64,000 bases of DNA from Rhodococcus sp. WMMA185 (GTDB lineage Bacteria > Actinomycetota > Actinomycetes > Mycobacteriales > Mycobacteriaceae): NCBI RefSeq assembly GCF_001767395.1, contig NZ_CP017014.1, positions 3,861,012-3,925,011 of the forward strand, written 5' to 3'. How positions within the stretch are numbered: the first letter of the stretch is position 1; each line of letters opens with the position of its first letter. Positions 16,414 through 25,439 of the stretch are shown piece by piece. The notes below the pieces were generated by a model. It saw only the letters and a list, made by a program, of their open reading frames with translations, made no database searches and was not told where the DNA came from. Position numbers and translations under genes: made by a program.

Positions 16414-18123
16414 TCAGCCGGCAACTCCTGCCGCGTCTGTCCGAAGATCGCGCTTGAGGATCTTTCCGAGCGCGTTTCGCGGGAGTTCGTCTCGGACGTC
16501 GAGCCTTTCGGGCAGCTTGTATGAGGCGATCTTGCGTTCGCGCAGAAACTCCGTCAAATCCTCTATCGACAGTGATGCTCCGTCCTCGAGGACCACAACA
16601 GCACGCACACGTTCACCGAGCACGTCGTCGGGATATCCGACAACGGACGTCTCGCGGACCGATGGGTGTTCGGCGATCAGGCCCTCGAGTTCGGCCGGGG
16701 CGATATTCATGCCACCGCGAATGATGAGGTCCTTCGATCTGTCCGCATAGAGGAGGAACTCATCGTTCTCGCCCGCTATGGAGAACAGGTCCCCACTGCG
16801 CAGGTACCCATCCTCGTCGAACGGACTGTCGACCGACTCGGCATCTAGGTAGCCACCGAAGACGGTCGGACTCTTGAACCTCAGCTCACCGACGACGCCC
16901 GGCTGCGTGATCTCCTCCCCGCTGACCGGATCGACCAACTTCATGTCCGTCCAGCGACCAACCATGCAATCCCGGTAGCGCTCGGATCCGTAGCGAGGGA
17001 AGAAGCAGGCCCGTTCGGTGGGGTCCGGGATCTGGCCGGGAGTGGAATTGAGGCCCAACCCCTCGTTGGATCCGAAGAAGTTGATGATCCCGATGCCATA
17101 GGTGTCCTGCCAGCCGCGCACCATCCAGGGTTGCAGCGGCGCCGAGCCCGATCCGATGAGGCGCAGCGACGACAGATCGGCTTGCGAGATCAGTGCCTCG
17201 TTCTGTAGCAGCATTGCCAGAAGGGCCGGTGGGGCGACGGTGTAGGTGACACCGTGCCGGGCGATCTGGGTGAGGAAGGTAGGCAGATCGAATGGATGAT
17301 GCTGGACCAGTACGCAACCGGTGAGCAGCCAGGGCAACAGCATGCCGCTGATGCTGGCCATGTTGACCATGGGGAACGGATTGAGCATCACATCGGCCCC
17401 GCTGACCGTCGCGGCCTCGGTGGTGGCTCGGGAGACGGCCAGCCAGTCGTAGTGGCATCGCGGCACGCCCTTGGGTGTGCTCGTGGTGCCGGATGTCCAG
17501 CAGATAGTGAGACAGTCATTGGGATCGGCCGGGTGCGTCGCAACGTAATCGCGGACCTCGTCGAGCGAAGCTACTTCGCGCACCGCACCTATCGCGTCGA
17601 CCGCCCCGGCCGGAATCTCACTGCCGAAAGCAAGAACGGTGTGCACGTCTGCCAGCGCACCCCTCAGGGCGACGAGGTCGTCCGCCAGCCTTCGATCACC
17701 TGCGCGGCAAATGGTGATGATCGCACGAGCCCGGGCAGCGGTGGCCATTGCGGCGAATTCGTGTTCGCGATACTGCACAGGAACGGGTGAGACGATCAGA
17801 CCGAGGCGCCAGGCCGCGAGATAGGCGGTCACGTATTCGACTGTGTTGGGCATCTGGACCATCACCACATCACCCTGACGCAGTCCCTGGCGCAGCAGAA
17901 CCGCGGCGAAACGCCATACCTCGGTGTCGAGTTCGGCCCAGGTCAGTTCGCGCGACTCGATACCGGTGAGGTCTGGCTTGTTCGGCGGATCGATCACCGC
18001 GATCCGATCAGGATGCCGATCGACGGTTCCACGGAATAGATCGTCGACCGTGTCGTCCGTCCACCATCCGTCAGCACGGTAACGATCGATGGTCTCTGCC
18101 GTATGACAGGGGCGAGGAGTCAT
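16414..18123 (-). CDS. AMP-dependent acyl/aryl-CoA ligase
   Basis: A 569-residue ANL-superfamily enzyme. The P-loop motif reads CWTSGTTSTPKGVPRCHYD (about residue 205), the A5 motif FFGSNEGLG, A7 YLRSGD, A8 DRSKDLIIRGGMNIAPAE and the catalytic lysine is in A10 (NALGKILKRDL). It activates a carboxylic acid through an acyl-adenylate to a CoA thioester. Being last in a set with thiolase, carotenoid-type oxygenase and a double HxlR regulator suggests an aromatic or side-chain acid substrate. Substrate not readable from the sequence. Confidence 0.88.
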   Translation of the reverse strand: MTPRPCHTAETIDRYRADGWWTDDTVDDLFRGTVDRHPDRIAVIDPPNKPDLTGIESRELTWAELDTEVWRFAAVLLRQGLRQGDVVMVQMPNTVEYVTAYLAAWRLGLIVSPVPVQYREHEFAAMATAARARAIITICRAGDRRLADDLVALRGALADVHTVLAFGSEIPAGAVDAIGAVREVASLDEVRDYVATHPADPNDCLTICWTSGTTSTPKGVPRCHYDWLAVSRATTEAATVSGADVMLNPFPMVNMASISGMLLPWLLTGCVLVQHHPFDLPTFLTQIARHGVTYTVAPPALLAMLLQNEALISQADLSSLRLIGSGSAPLQPWMVRGWQDTYGIGIINFFGSNEGLGLNSTPGQIPDPTERACFFPRYGSERYRDCMVGRWTDMKLVDPVSGEEITQPGVVGELRFKSPTVFGGYLDAESVDSPFDEDGYLRSGDLFSIAGENDEFLLYADRSKDLIIRGGMNIAPAELEGLIAEHPSVRETSVVGYPDDVLGERVRAVVVLEDGASLSIEDLTEFLRERKIASYKLPERLDVRDELPRNALGKILKRDLRTDAAGVAG

Positions 18124-18139
18124 TCAATACCACCAACTT

Positions 18140-19192
18140 TCACTGGGTCGAGTGGGAAGATGCCGGAGTCTGTTCGGAGGTCTTGCTATCAGTGATGTCA
18201 CTGTTTGCGATGTCACTGTTGGCGATGTCACTGTTGGTGATGTCGGTGCCGCGGAGTTCACGCCTGCAATGCCCACAGGCGAGACGAGGGTCGAAGGGAT
18301 GGTCGGCTTCAGAGTCGGGTAGTTGATGCCGGAACGTCATCGCCTGGCCCTCGGGCGAGTGGAACCACCGCTGCCCCCAGGCGACGATCAGCATGATCAC
18401 CGGAAAGAACGCGCGGCCCTTGTCGGTGAGGTGGTACACGGGGCGGTCCCTCCGCCCGCCCGCCGATACGACCTCGAAGATGTCGAGTTCGCAAAAGCGT
18501 CTGAGCCGATCCGACAGGACGGTCGGTGGCGCGGAGAGGATTCGCTCGAAGTCCTTGAATAGGTGGGCACCCGCGAACGCTGCGCCGACCATCGCCGCAG
18601 ACCAACGGTTTCCGAGCAGCGCGTAGGTCTGCGGGAACGCCAGGTCCTCACCCACCGTGCCGCCGCGGGACCGCCGCCGGGTCGAGGCACTCGGGACGCT
18701 GCGATCCCAGCCGCCCGCGGGCCCGAACGTACCGGCCACATCCCGAGGTTGGACAGACTCGGAGCAGAAGGCGCAGGTCAGTTCGGGGAGGAAGTCGTGA
18801 TCGCAGCTCAGATGGTGCAGGGGCGGGATGGGCGGCGTGTGTTCGGGAACCCACGCCAGTTCCCACCCCCAGATTGCGACCAGCGACGGCCACAGATCCC
18901 TGCCCCGCCGGGTGAGGAGGTATTCGTAGCGCACCGGCCGCTGCTGGTACTCCGATCTGCGAAGCACGCCGAGATCGACGAGCATCCCGAGGCGGCTGGT
19001 GAGCACGGCGTTGGAGATGGGCAACCGCTCGAGCCAGTCTTGAAAACGGGTGGCCCCCGCAATCGCACAGCGCACGATCCGAAGGTTCCACTCGTCCCCC
19101 GTGAGGCCCTGAGTGATGGCAATGGCGTTCGGGCCTCCAACCGTCAATTCCGTTGGCAGGTCGGCGTCTTCCACCGTCGGCCAGTCGCTCAC
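18140..19192 (-). CDS. Double HxlR-type HTH transcriptional regulator
   Basis: About 350 residues from a GTG at 19192 that overlaps the stop of the oxygenase gene (GTGA). Two HxlR winged-helix domains are present: residues about 18-110 (GDEWNLRIVRCAIAGATRFQ, LTSRLGMLVDLGVL) and about 175-265 (LLGNRWSAAMVGAAFAGAHL, LSDRLRRFCELDIFEV). Each is followed by a cysteine-containing segment (CDHDF..CAFCSES and CGHCRREL). The C terminus has four DIxNS-like units. Being within the operon suggests autoregulation of the catabolic genes. Confidence 0.85.
   Translation of the reverse strand: MSDWPTVEDADLPTELTVGGPNAIAITQGLTGDEWNLRIVRCAIAGATRFQDWLERLPISNAVLTSRLGMLVDLGVLRRSEYQQRPVRYEYLLTRRGRDLWPSLVAIWGWELAWVPEHTPPIPPLHHLSCDHDFLPELTCAFCSESVQPRDVAGTFGPAGGWDRSVPSASTRRRSRGGTVGEDLAFPQTYALLGNRWSAAMVGAAFAGAHLFKDFERILSAPPTVLSDRLRRFCELDIFEVVSAGGRRDRPVYHLTDKGRAFFPVIMLIVAWGQRWFHSPEGQAMTFRHQLPDSEADHPFDPRLACGHCRRELRGTDITNSDIANSDIANSDITDSKTSEQTPASSHSTQ
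18190..18245. repeat. 15-bp tandem repeat in the regulator 3' end
   Basis: Nearly four copies of a 15-base unit (GATGTCACTGTTGGC and close variants) encode the repeated pentapeptide DIANS/DITNS near the C terminus of the double HxlR regulator. Because the unit is a multiple of three, copy-number changes keep the frame. Confidence 0.85.
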
Positions 19193-20715
19193 AATCCCAG
19201 CGCCGCGGTCATGGTGTCGGCCGTTCGCCAGTTCGGGATGTTCGCGCCCGCGGCCCACGTGCTGTGGGTTCCGCTGGCGATGCGTTCCGGAAGCCGTAGT
19301 CGTGCGATCGGGCCGACGGTGACGTTCGCGGCGTCGAAGATCAGGCATTCGGACCGGTCATTGGCGACATCGGTGGTCAACGTGATGAGGTACCCGTCGT
19401 CCTCCGCTGTGGAGCCCACACGAGGCGCCATCGCGGTTTCGCTGCCGAACACTCCGTCGTCGAATCGGTAGTGCTCCTCTTTTCCGGTCTCGGTGTCGTG
19501 CTTGATCAACCCGTCGAACAGGAAGAACCCGGGCGTCCCGGTGGCCGCATAGGTGTAGCGGTGTCGACGGCCCGAGAGCGTGCCGTTGATCATCGGGAAC
19601 TCGCTGATCCGGTCGCTGAGGCGTTGCTCGGTCACCTGCCCGGTGCGCATGTTCAGGCGCCACCGATGCAGATACGTCTGCATGTTGTCGAGGGACAGGA
19701 AGCGCGAGAGCCTTTCGTAGTAGCTGGCATCAGCCGGGACCTGCGGTTCCGGATTGTCCTGGAAGTACCCGTCGAGGACTATCTCGTCACCGTCTTCGTA
19801 GGCGTTCGCCCAGTGCAACACGTAGGTAGGGGCGGCCTCGAACCAGCGGATCTCGTGGGACCCTCCCCGCCGAGGTATCACACCGATCCTGGTGGGTAGC
19901 TCCTGGTGGAATCTAGCGGCATACCCACCCTTGCGGAGAATGTCCTCGTCCCAGAACAGCGGGAAATCGTTGAGGATCGCGTAGTTCTCGGTGAACGACA
20001 TGTCGTGCGGCAACCTCGGCCCGGGCAGTTCGATGTCGACGTAGTGCACCAACCGGTTATCGGGGTCGACCACCCCGTAGTGCATGAATGGCGCGTCGGT
20101 GCCGTAGTTGAAGAACAGCATCTCGCCGGTGTTCTCGTCGACCTTCGGATGCGCGGATACCCCCTCGCTCGGGAACTTCCCGTTCCATGTGGTCTTTCCC
20201 TGATCCTCGAGTGTGAGCGGGTCCATCCGGTACAACTCACCGCACTGGTAGAAACTGGTGATCGCGGCACCGGCATGTACCACCACATCGGTGCTCGAGG
20301 CGTCCTTCATCCGCCCCCTGGCACCCCAGCCGTCCTCCCGCAACGACTTCGACGGGCGCTCGGAAATCCCTGCCCACAGCGCATGCCCGGCCTCCTCCTC
20401 GGCGCGCAAACCGTCGGTACGCACGAAGCGGTTGCGGTAGAAGGCTTTGCCGTCGCGGAAGCCGACCAGATGGACCATGCCGTCGCCGTCGAAGGGGTGA
20501 TACCGGCCGATCGAGGGTCGAACCGGGTTCTCGGTATTGCGCAGATACACCCCATCGAGGTCCGCGGGGATCTCCCCGGCGACCAACTCGAGTTCGGGTG
20601 CGTCCCACTCCGTAGTCTGCGGACGCCATGCGCCGGTGCGGTACGGGTGGTCATCATCTGCCGGCAGGGTGCTGATGACGCGGCCAACTACGTCCATGTC
20701 CATCGCAGATTCCAA
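19189..20715 (-). CDS. Carotenoid oxygenase (RPE65) family dioxygenase
   Basis: A 508-residue protein of the seven-bladed propeller family. The four iron-binding histidines can be placed in SAHPKVDE, LPHDMSFT, VLHWANAYE and SGTHSTWA, and the opening DLDGVYLRNTENP and YHPFDGDGMVH are typical. The family splits carbon-carbon double bonds in carotenoids, stilbenes or phenylpropenes to aldehydes. The frame begins with TTG at 20715 directly after the thiolase stop; an ATG at 20703 with GGAA before it is an equally good start. Neighbouring CoA-ligase and thiolase genes favour an aromatic catabolic role. Confidence 0.9.
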   Translation of the reverse strand: MESAMDMDVVGRVISTLPADDDHPYRTGAWRPQTTEWDAPELELVAGEIPADLDGVYLRNTENPVRPSIGRYHPFDGDGMVHLVGFRDGKAFYRNRFVRTDGLRAEEEAGHALWAGISERPSKSLREDGWGARGRMKDASSTDVVVHAGAAITSFYQCGELYRMDPLTLEDQGKTTWNGKFPSEGVSAHPKVDENTGEMLFFNYGTDAPFMHYGVVDPDNRLVHYVDIELPGPRLPHDMSFTENYAILNDFPLFWDEDILRKGGYAARFHQELPTRIGVIPRRGGSHEIRWFEAAPTYVLHWANAYEDGDEIVLDGYFQDNPEPQVPADASYYERLSRFLSLDNMQTYLHRWRLNMRTGQVTEQRLSDRISEFPMINGTLSGRRHRYTYAATGTPGFFLFDGLIKHDTETGKEEHYRFDDGVFGSETAMAPRVGSTAEDDGYLITLTTDVANDRSECLIFDAANVTVGPIARLRLPERIASGTHSTWAAGANIPNWRTADTMTAALGL

Positions 20716-21954
20716 TCAGTTTGTGGCTGGGCTTGATTCGACGACGAAACTGGCCACCGTCGTGGCACTGCCGCCGATGTTGAGGGTGATGAAGCGGCGT
20801 GCGCCAGGGACCTGGTAGCCGTCGGCTTGTTCGGTGACCTGCTTGTAGCCGTCGAACAACATGCGGACCCCGCTCGCCCCGACAGGATGCCCGACGCCCA
20901 TCAGCCCACCGCTCGGATTGACCGGGATACGCCGACCGCGCTCGATGTCGCCGCCCTCGATTGCCTTCCAACTCTCGCCGGGCGGGGTGATCCCGAGATG
21001 GTCGATGATCATGTACTCGGTCATCGAGAAGCAATCGTGCACCTCGGCCCCGTCGATCTGTTCGATCCCGGCCAGCCCCGCACGACCCAGAGCGTCGGCG
21101 ACAGTCTGGCGGACGTGCGGCAACACGTACACGTCGTCGGCGGACGCCCGCAGCTTCTGTGCGAGCGGCAGGCCCGCGGTGCGGTGCCCCCACCCGGTGA
21201 TCGTGGCCATTGGTCGTGCGCGCAGGTCTGGTCGGCGCTCGAGTAATCGCTCGGAGACCAGCACCACCGCGCTCGCCCCGTCGGTCATCTGGCTGCAGTC
21301 CTGACGTCGCAGGCGCCCGGACACCGGCGGATTGTGCTGGTCGTCGTCAGCGAAGCTCTCTGGGGTCAGCGACCATCCGCGTGTTTGCGCCAGTGGATTG
21401 GTGCGGGCATTGCCGAAGTTGAGTTCGCCGATCGCTCGGAGGTAAGTGTCGTCGAGACCGTACCGACGGTCGTATTCGTCTGCCAACGAGGCGAACATGT
21501 GCGGCCACACATAGTCGACGTCACCCGCCTCGTGGCCCACCCAAGCCGCCGCTCCGAGCGTCCGGGCGCCGATGTCGCCGGAGACCGTCTTCTCCAGTTC
21601 GGCGCCGATGACCAGGGCGCAATCGTAGCGGCCCGACTCGAGATCCGTCATCGCTCCCAGCACGGCCATACTGCCGGACGCGCACGCGGCTTCGTGCCGG
21701 GAAGACGGGACCCCCACCAGTGTCGGCGCCACGGTTGCGGGCATCGCGCCGAGCTGACTTTGACCGGTGAACAGTTCGCCGAAGGCATTGCCCACGTGAA
21801 TCACCTCGATGTCACCGAGGCCGAGACCCGAGGATCCGAGGACTCCGTCGATGGCCTCGGAGAACAGGGCGTCGAAGCCCAGTTCCGCGCGGTGCCAGTT
21901 GACGGCGAAGTCGGATTGATAGCCACCGAGGACGTGGATCATGTTCTGCGGCAT
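20716..21954 (-). CDS. Thiolase family protein (acetyl-CoA acetyltransferase / SCP2-thiolase-like)
   Basis: A 412-residue thiolase. The nucleophilic cysteine lies in HEAACASGSMAVL (near residue 90), the first histidine in AEVHDCFSMTE and the second in GVGHPVGASGVRML. The sequence is of the SCP2-thiolase/lipid-transfer type often seen in sterol and aromatic side-chain catabolism rather than classical FadA. The start ATG follows GGGAGAG. It is the first gene of the minus-strand set thiolase, oxygenase, regulator, CoA ligase. Confidence 0.88.
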   Translation of the reverse strand: MPQNMIHVLGGYQSDFAVNWHRAELGFDALFSEAIDGVLGSSGLGLGDIEVIHVGNAFGELFTGQSQLGAMPATVAPTLVGVPSSRHEAACASGSMAVLGAMTDLESGRYDCALVIGAELEKTVSGDIGARTLGAAAWVGHEAGDVDYVWPHMFASLADEYDRRYGLDDTYLRAIGELNFGNARTNPLAQTRGWSLTPESFADDDQHNPPVSGRLRRQDCSQMTDGASAVVLVSERLLERRPDLRARPMATITGWGHRTAGLPLAQKLRASADDVYVLPHVRQTVADALGRAGLAGIEQIDGAEVHDCFSMTEYMIIDHLGITPPGESWKAIEGGDIERGRRIPVNPSGGLMGVGHPVGASGVRMLFDGYKQVTEQADGYQVPGARRFITLNIGGSATTVASFVVESSPATN

Positions 21955-22070
21955 TGAGCTCTCCCGGCTCTAGGGTGCGTAGATGTGTGACGCCTGTCAC
22001 CAAGCACGCTACACCTAACAGAGTTACTCCGCAGCTTGATTGGAAAGACAATCGCCTCGGATCCGCCGGT

Positions 22071-22688
22071 TCAGCTGGCCGTGCGGGATGTCAGTTCGGT
22101 GACGCCACCGATCCCGATGAAGCGCTCGGATGCGGCAGTGATGTCTGCGATGAATCGTTGCTGCTCGTCTTTCGGCGCATCTATCAGGCGCTCCGCACCC
22201 GACCACTGGGCGTCGGACAGTTTTCTGGCCAGTTGCGCCGGCTCGGCGCACGGAGTCGCCGCACCGGTCTGGCCGAGACCCTCGATGAAGCGGATGTACC
22301 GGCGAAGAACCCGGCCGTGCGCGGTCTCCAACTGCTCTTTGACCACCGGGTCGACGGCCGCGCGGTCCTCGATCAGCGTGAACAACCGCCCGAAGCGGAA
22401 GACCGACTCGATGAATGCGGCAGTCGCAGCGCCCAAAACGACGCGAGGATCCGTGCCGGGCTGGACGGGGATGCGCTGCGCCTCCAAGAACATGTCGAAC
22501 ACGCTGGCTGAGACAGCATGGAAGACCTCTTCCCTCGAGGGAAAGTAGGTGGAGAGCTCACTTACAGAGATGCCGACACTGCTTGCAATAACCGCCATGG
22601 TGGTGCGTTCGTACCCAAGTTTGGCAAAACACCGACCCGCAGCGTCCAGCAACGCGCACCGATCTGCGTCGTTTCCGAATTCATGCAC
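22071..22688 (-). CDS. TetR family transcriptional regulator
   Basis: About 205 residues from a GTG at 22688 placed nine bases after GAGGAGG; a TTG further up (22715) overlaps that site and is less likely. The N-terminal helix-turn-helix reads TTMAVIASSVGISVSELSTYF. The C-terminal ligand domain has no recognised subfamily feature. It lies upstream of the thiolase operon on the same strand, separated by about 115 bases, and could regulate that operon or the enoyl-CoA hydratase gene before it. Confidence 0.83.
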   Translation of the reverse strand: MHEFGNDADRCALLDAAGRCFAKLGYERTTMAVIASSVGISVSELSTYFPSREEVFHAVSASVFDMFLEAQRIPVQPGTDPRVVLGAATAAFIESVFRFGRLFTLIEDRAAVDPVVKEQLETAHGRVLRRYIRFIEGLGQTGAATPCAEPAQLARKLSDAQWSGAERLIDAPKDEQQRFIADITAASERFIGIGGVTELTSRTAS

Positions 22689-22820
22689 CGCACATGCCTC
22701 CTCGAGGCCAGCCAACGCCCGACGTGTCGGCCATCACACATTTTCGGTCCGCATTTCATCAGTGTCAACCGCGAATGGCAGTTCGCTTCTGGATTGACCT
22801 CCGCTCCAGAGATACGGAGT

Positions 22821-23621
22821 TCAGCGGCCTTGCCAGATCGGCGGCCGTTTCTCTGCGAACGCCGTTGGTCCCTCGATGGCGTCCGCGCTGGCGAAGACAG
22901 TCGCGATGGCGGCGGTATTCGCCTCCCAGACTTCGGCGCCCCAGTCGGACTTGCTCGCGGTGCGATGAATCATCGCCTTCGATTCGCGCACCGACAGCGG
23001 CGCATTGCCCGCGATCTGCTCCGCGAGATCGAGTGCCGCCTCGAAAGAGGTACCAGCCGGGGCCACACGGTTGACCAGGCCCCATTCTCGAGCCTGCGCC
23101 GCCGTAATCGGTTCACCGGTCAGCGCAATCTCCAACGCGATCTTCTTCGGAATCTGCTGCTGCAGGCGGATGACGCCACCGGCTGCGGCGAACAGTCCGC
23201 GCTTGACCTCGGGAAGCCCGAGCTTCGCTTCCTCGTCGACCACGGCAAGGTCGCTGGCAAGGACGAGTTCGGTGCCGCCGCCGAGCGCGAAGCCGTTGAC
23301 CGCAGCGATCGTCGGCTTGCTGATCCAGTGCTGCGCGTACCCCGCAAAGCCCCACTCGGGGTGCCCGTCCGCCGCCGTGTTCTCACCCGCCGCCAGTGCC
23401 TTCAAATCCGCTCCCGCGCAGAACGCGCGGCCCGAACCGGTGATCACCACAACTCGCACGTCGGGATCGGAGTCGGCCTTCTCGAGAAGGGTGCCGACGG
23501 CCGTCGACAATGCAGCGTTCACCGCATTCATCGCGGTGGGGCGGTTTAGGGTGATGATGCCGACTCCCCCACGCCGCTCCCACAGCGCGGCCGGCTCAGT
23601 GGTCTCGTTCTGCTCTGGCAT
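22821..23621 (-). CDS. Enoyl-CoA hydratase/isomerase family protein (crotonase)
   Basis: A 266-residue crotonase. The start ATG at 23621 is eight bases after GGAGGT. The oxyanion-hole segments are SGRAFCAGADLKAL and ALGGGTELVLASDLAV, and the catalytic-position acid lies in LPEVKRGLFAAAGG. Such enzymes hydrate enoyl-CoA intermediates in acyl-CoA breakdown. The C terminus ends KRPPIWQGR, a usual crotonase ending. It is separated from the aldehyde dehydrogenase gene by a strong hairpin. Confidence 0.88.
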   Translation of the reverse strand: MPEQNETTEPAALWERRGGVGIITLNRPTAMNAVNAALSTAVGTLLEKADSDPDVRVVVITGSGRAFCAGADLKALAAGENTAADGHPEWGFAGYAQHWISKPTIAAVNGFALGGGTELVLASDLAVVDEEAKLGLPEVKRGLFAAAGGVIRLQQQIPKKIALEIALTGEPITAAQAREWGLVNRVAPAGTSFEAALDLAEQIAGNAPLSVRESKAMIHRTASKSDWGAEVWEANTAAIATVFASADAIEGPTAFAEKRPPIWQGR

Positions 23622-23666
23622 CGTGACAACCTCCGGCTCGATGTGACCTTGCGATCCGCGACCCTT

Positions 23667-23708
23667 CCGTATGCGTCGCACCCCTCGTGCAGGGTGCGAC
23701 GCATACGG
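23667..23708. terminator. Perfect 17-bp stem hairpin between gabD2 and the crotonase gene
   Basis: CCGTATGCGTCGCACCC at 23667-23683 is followed by an eight-base loop and its exact complement at 23692-23708. It lies 26 bases after the dehydrogenase stop on the minus strand. Neither side has a T run, so it could be an actinobacterial hairpin terminator without a U tail, or a processing or attenuation site. Confidence 0.7.
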
Positions 23709-23734
23709 ATGGGGTGCGGATCAGGATCGTTGGC

Positions 23735-25288
23735 TCAACGCCCGGGAATCCATTGCAGCGCCTTCACTGCCATCGGCAGCATCTTCGCCCACACCTTCGC
23801 CGGGAGCCCACGGGGCCCACCGAGGTTGACGATGCGGGTGGTCGCGATGGTTTGCGGTTCGGTGTACTTGAGGAGGCCATCGTCCCCGTGCCGACGCCCG
23901 ACTCCGGACACTCCCATACCGCCCATCGGAGCATCGGTGCTGCCCCAGGCCGGGCCGTATCCCTCGTCGACATTCACGGTTCCGGCGTGGATTCGCGCGG
24001 CGATGGCTTCGCCCTCAGCCTTGGTTCCCGCCCACACGCTTGCATTGAGGCCGTACTCGGTGTCGTTCGCCCGCTCGATTGCCTCGTCCACGGTCGCTAC
24101 CGGGTAGATCGACACCAGCGGTCCGAACGTCTCGTCCGTATAGCACTCGGCGCTCTCCGGAACATCGGTCAACACGGTCGGCTCGTAGAACAGCGGACCG
24201 AGGTCGGGCCGAGCCTTGCCGCCGGCGACCACGGTGGCGCCCTTCACGACGGCGTCGTCGACGTGGCCGGACACTACCTTGACCTGCGCCTCCGAAATCA
24301 AGCTCCCCATTTCGATCCCGAAGTCGTAGCCCGGACCCAGCTTCATGTTGCGGACGCGTTCGCCGAACATCCGAGTGAACTCGGCGGCGATAGACTCCTC
24401 GACGTAGATCCGCTCGATCGAGATACAAAGCTGCCCCGAGTTCGCGTAGCAAGCGCGAACAGCGGCGTCGGTGACCTCCCGCAGGTTCGCCCCCGCGGTG
24501 ACGATCATCGGGTTCTTGCCGCCGAGTTCCGCCGAGAAGCCGATCAGGCGCCGCCCGCACTGCTCGGCGAGGAGCTGGCCCGTCGCCGACGACCCGGTGA
24601 ACATCAGGTAGTCGGTGTTCTCGACGAGAGCAGTGCCAACCACGGTGCCTTGACCGGGGACCACAGCGAACAGGTCGCGGGGCAGTCCGGCCCGGTACAG
24701 CAAGTCGACGCAGGCCAAAGCGCAATACGGGGTTTGGCTGTCCGGCTTGAGAACCACGGCGTTGCCCGCGAGCAAGGCAGCAATGGCATCTGACACTGCA
24801 AGGTTCATCGGGTAGTTCCACGGAGAGATGACACCCACGACGCCCTTCGGGTGGTGCCTCACCACAGTCTTGGTGAGGCCCGGGAGCATGCCCGAAGCGC
24901 GCCGCGGACGCAGCAGCTTGGCTGCGATGCGCGCATAGTGGCGGGCGGTCAGCGAGATGTCGAGGACCTCTTCAAGCGCCGCGGCCCGAGACTTGCCGGT
25001 CTCGGCCTGCGCCATGTCCATCAGCGCTTCCCGGTTCTCCAACATCAGGTCGCGGTAGCGATGGAAGATGGCGGCGCGTTCGGAGGCCGGCCGCTTGGCC
25101 CATTCCTTCTGTGCCACCCGCGCGCGTGCGATCGCGTCCTTGGCATCCTGAGCGGTGCCGATCGGGACCGTGGCCAGCTCCTTACCGGTGAACGCTTCGA
25201 CGACGGAGCGCGTCTGGCGATCGGCCGCATCTGGGATGGCAATGAGATCGGCGAGCCGCGCGAACGTCGCGGCTGTCGGAGCAGGCAT
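23735..25288 (-). CDS. gabD2: Succinic semialdehyde dehydrogenase (NADP+), GabD2 type
   Basis: A 517-residue aldehyde dehydrogenase. The N terminus MPAPTAATFARLADLIAI and long shared stretches (VVGVISPWNYPMN, KPDSQTPYCALACVDLLYRAG, FTGSSATGQLLAEQ, IGFSAELGGKNPMIV) match the mycobacterial GabD2 pattern as remembered. The catalytic cysteine is in GQLCISIERIYVEE and the general base glutamate in SAELGG. It oxidises succinic semialdehyde to succinate in the GABA or alternative TCA route. Mycobacterial work has questioned how active GabD2 is in vivo. Confidence 0.88.
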   Translation of the reverse strand: MPAPTAATFARLADLIAIPDAADRQTRSVVEAFTGKELATVPIGTAQDAKDAIARARVAQKEWAKRPASERAAIFHRYRDLMLENREALMDMAQAETGKSRAAALEEVLDISLTARHYARIAAKLLRPRRASGMLPGLTKTVVRHHPKGVVGVISPWNYPMNLAVSDAIAALLAGNAVVLKPDSQTPYCALACVDLLYRAGLPRDLFAVVPGQGTVVGTALVENTDYLMFTGSSATGQLLAEQCGRRLIGFSAELGGKNPMIVTAGANLREVTDAAVRACYANSGQLCISIERIYVEESIAAEFTRMFGERVRNMKLGPGYDFGIEMGSLISEAQVKVVSGHVDDAVVKGATVVAGGKARPDLGPLFYEPTVLTDVPESAECYTDETFGPLVSIYPVATVDEAIERANDTEYGLNASVWAGTKAEGEAIAARIHAGTVNVDEGYGPAWGSTDAPMGGMGVSGVGRRHGDDGLLKYTEPQTIATTRIVNLGGPRGLPAKVWAKMLPMAVKALQWIPGR

Positions 25289-25298
25289 TTTGTACCCC

Positions 25299-25310
25299 TA
25301 CTAGTTAGTA
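25299..25310. promoter_or_regulatory. Near-palindrome 11 bases upstream of gabD2 start
   Basis: TACTAGTTAGTA at 25299-25310 is close to a perfect palindrome and sits just upstream of the gabD2 ATG, where a repressor would overlap the promoter or ribosome site. The minus-strand start lacks a strong purine-rich site (the bases before it read GGGTACAAA). The binding protein is unknown. Confidence 0.3.
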
Positions 25311-25439
25311 TTTTCTTCGGTTACACGCAATCTACCCGTTCGGTGCACCAAGTCACCAGGGTTGGATCCGGCAGCGGAAGCGTGGCACCCGCTGCGCTTT
25401 CGCCAAGGCACAAACAACAGAGCGTGTGATGATGTTCCT

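Noticed and set aside
18180..18250. The four 15-bp repeats considered as a CRISPR-like array
   Set aside because: The units are contiguous with no spacers and lie in frame inside a gene.
19906..20736. Long plus-strand frame opposite the carotenoid oxygenase
   Set aside because: The oxygenase contains all four iron ligands in order; the opposing frame is an antisense shadow.
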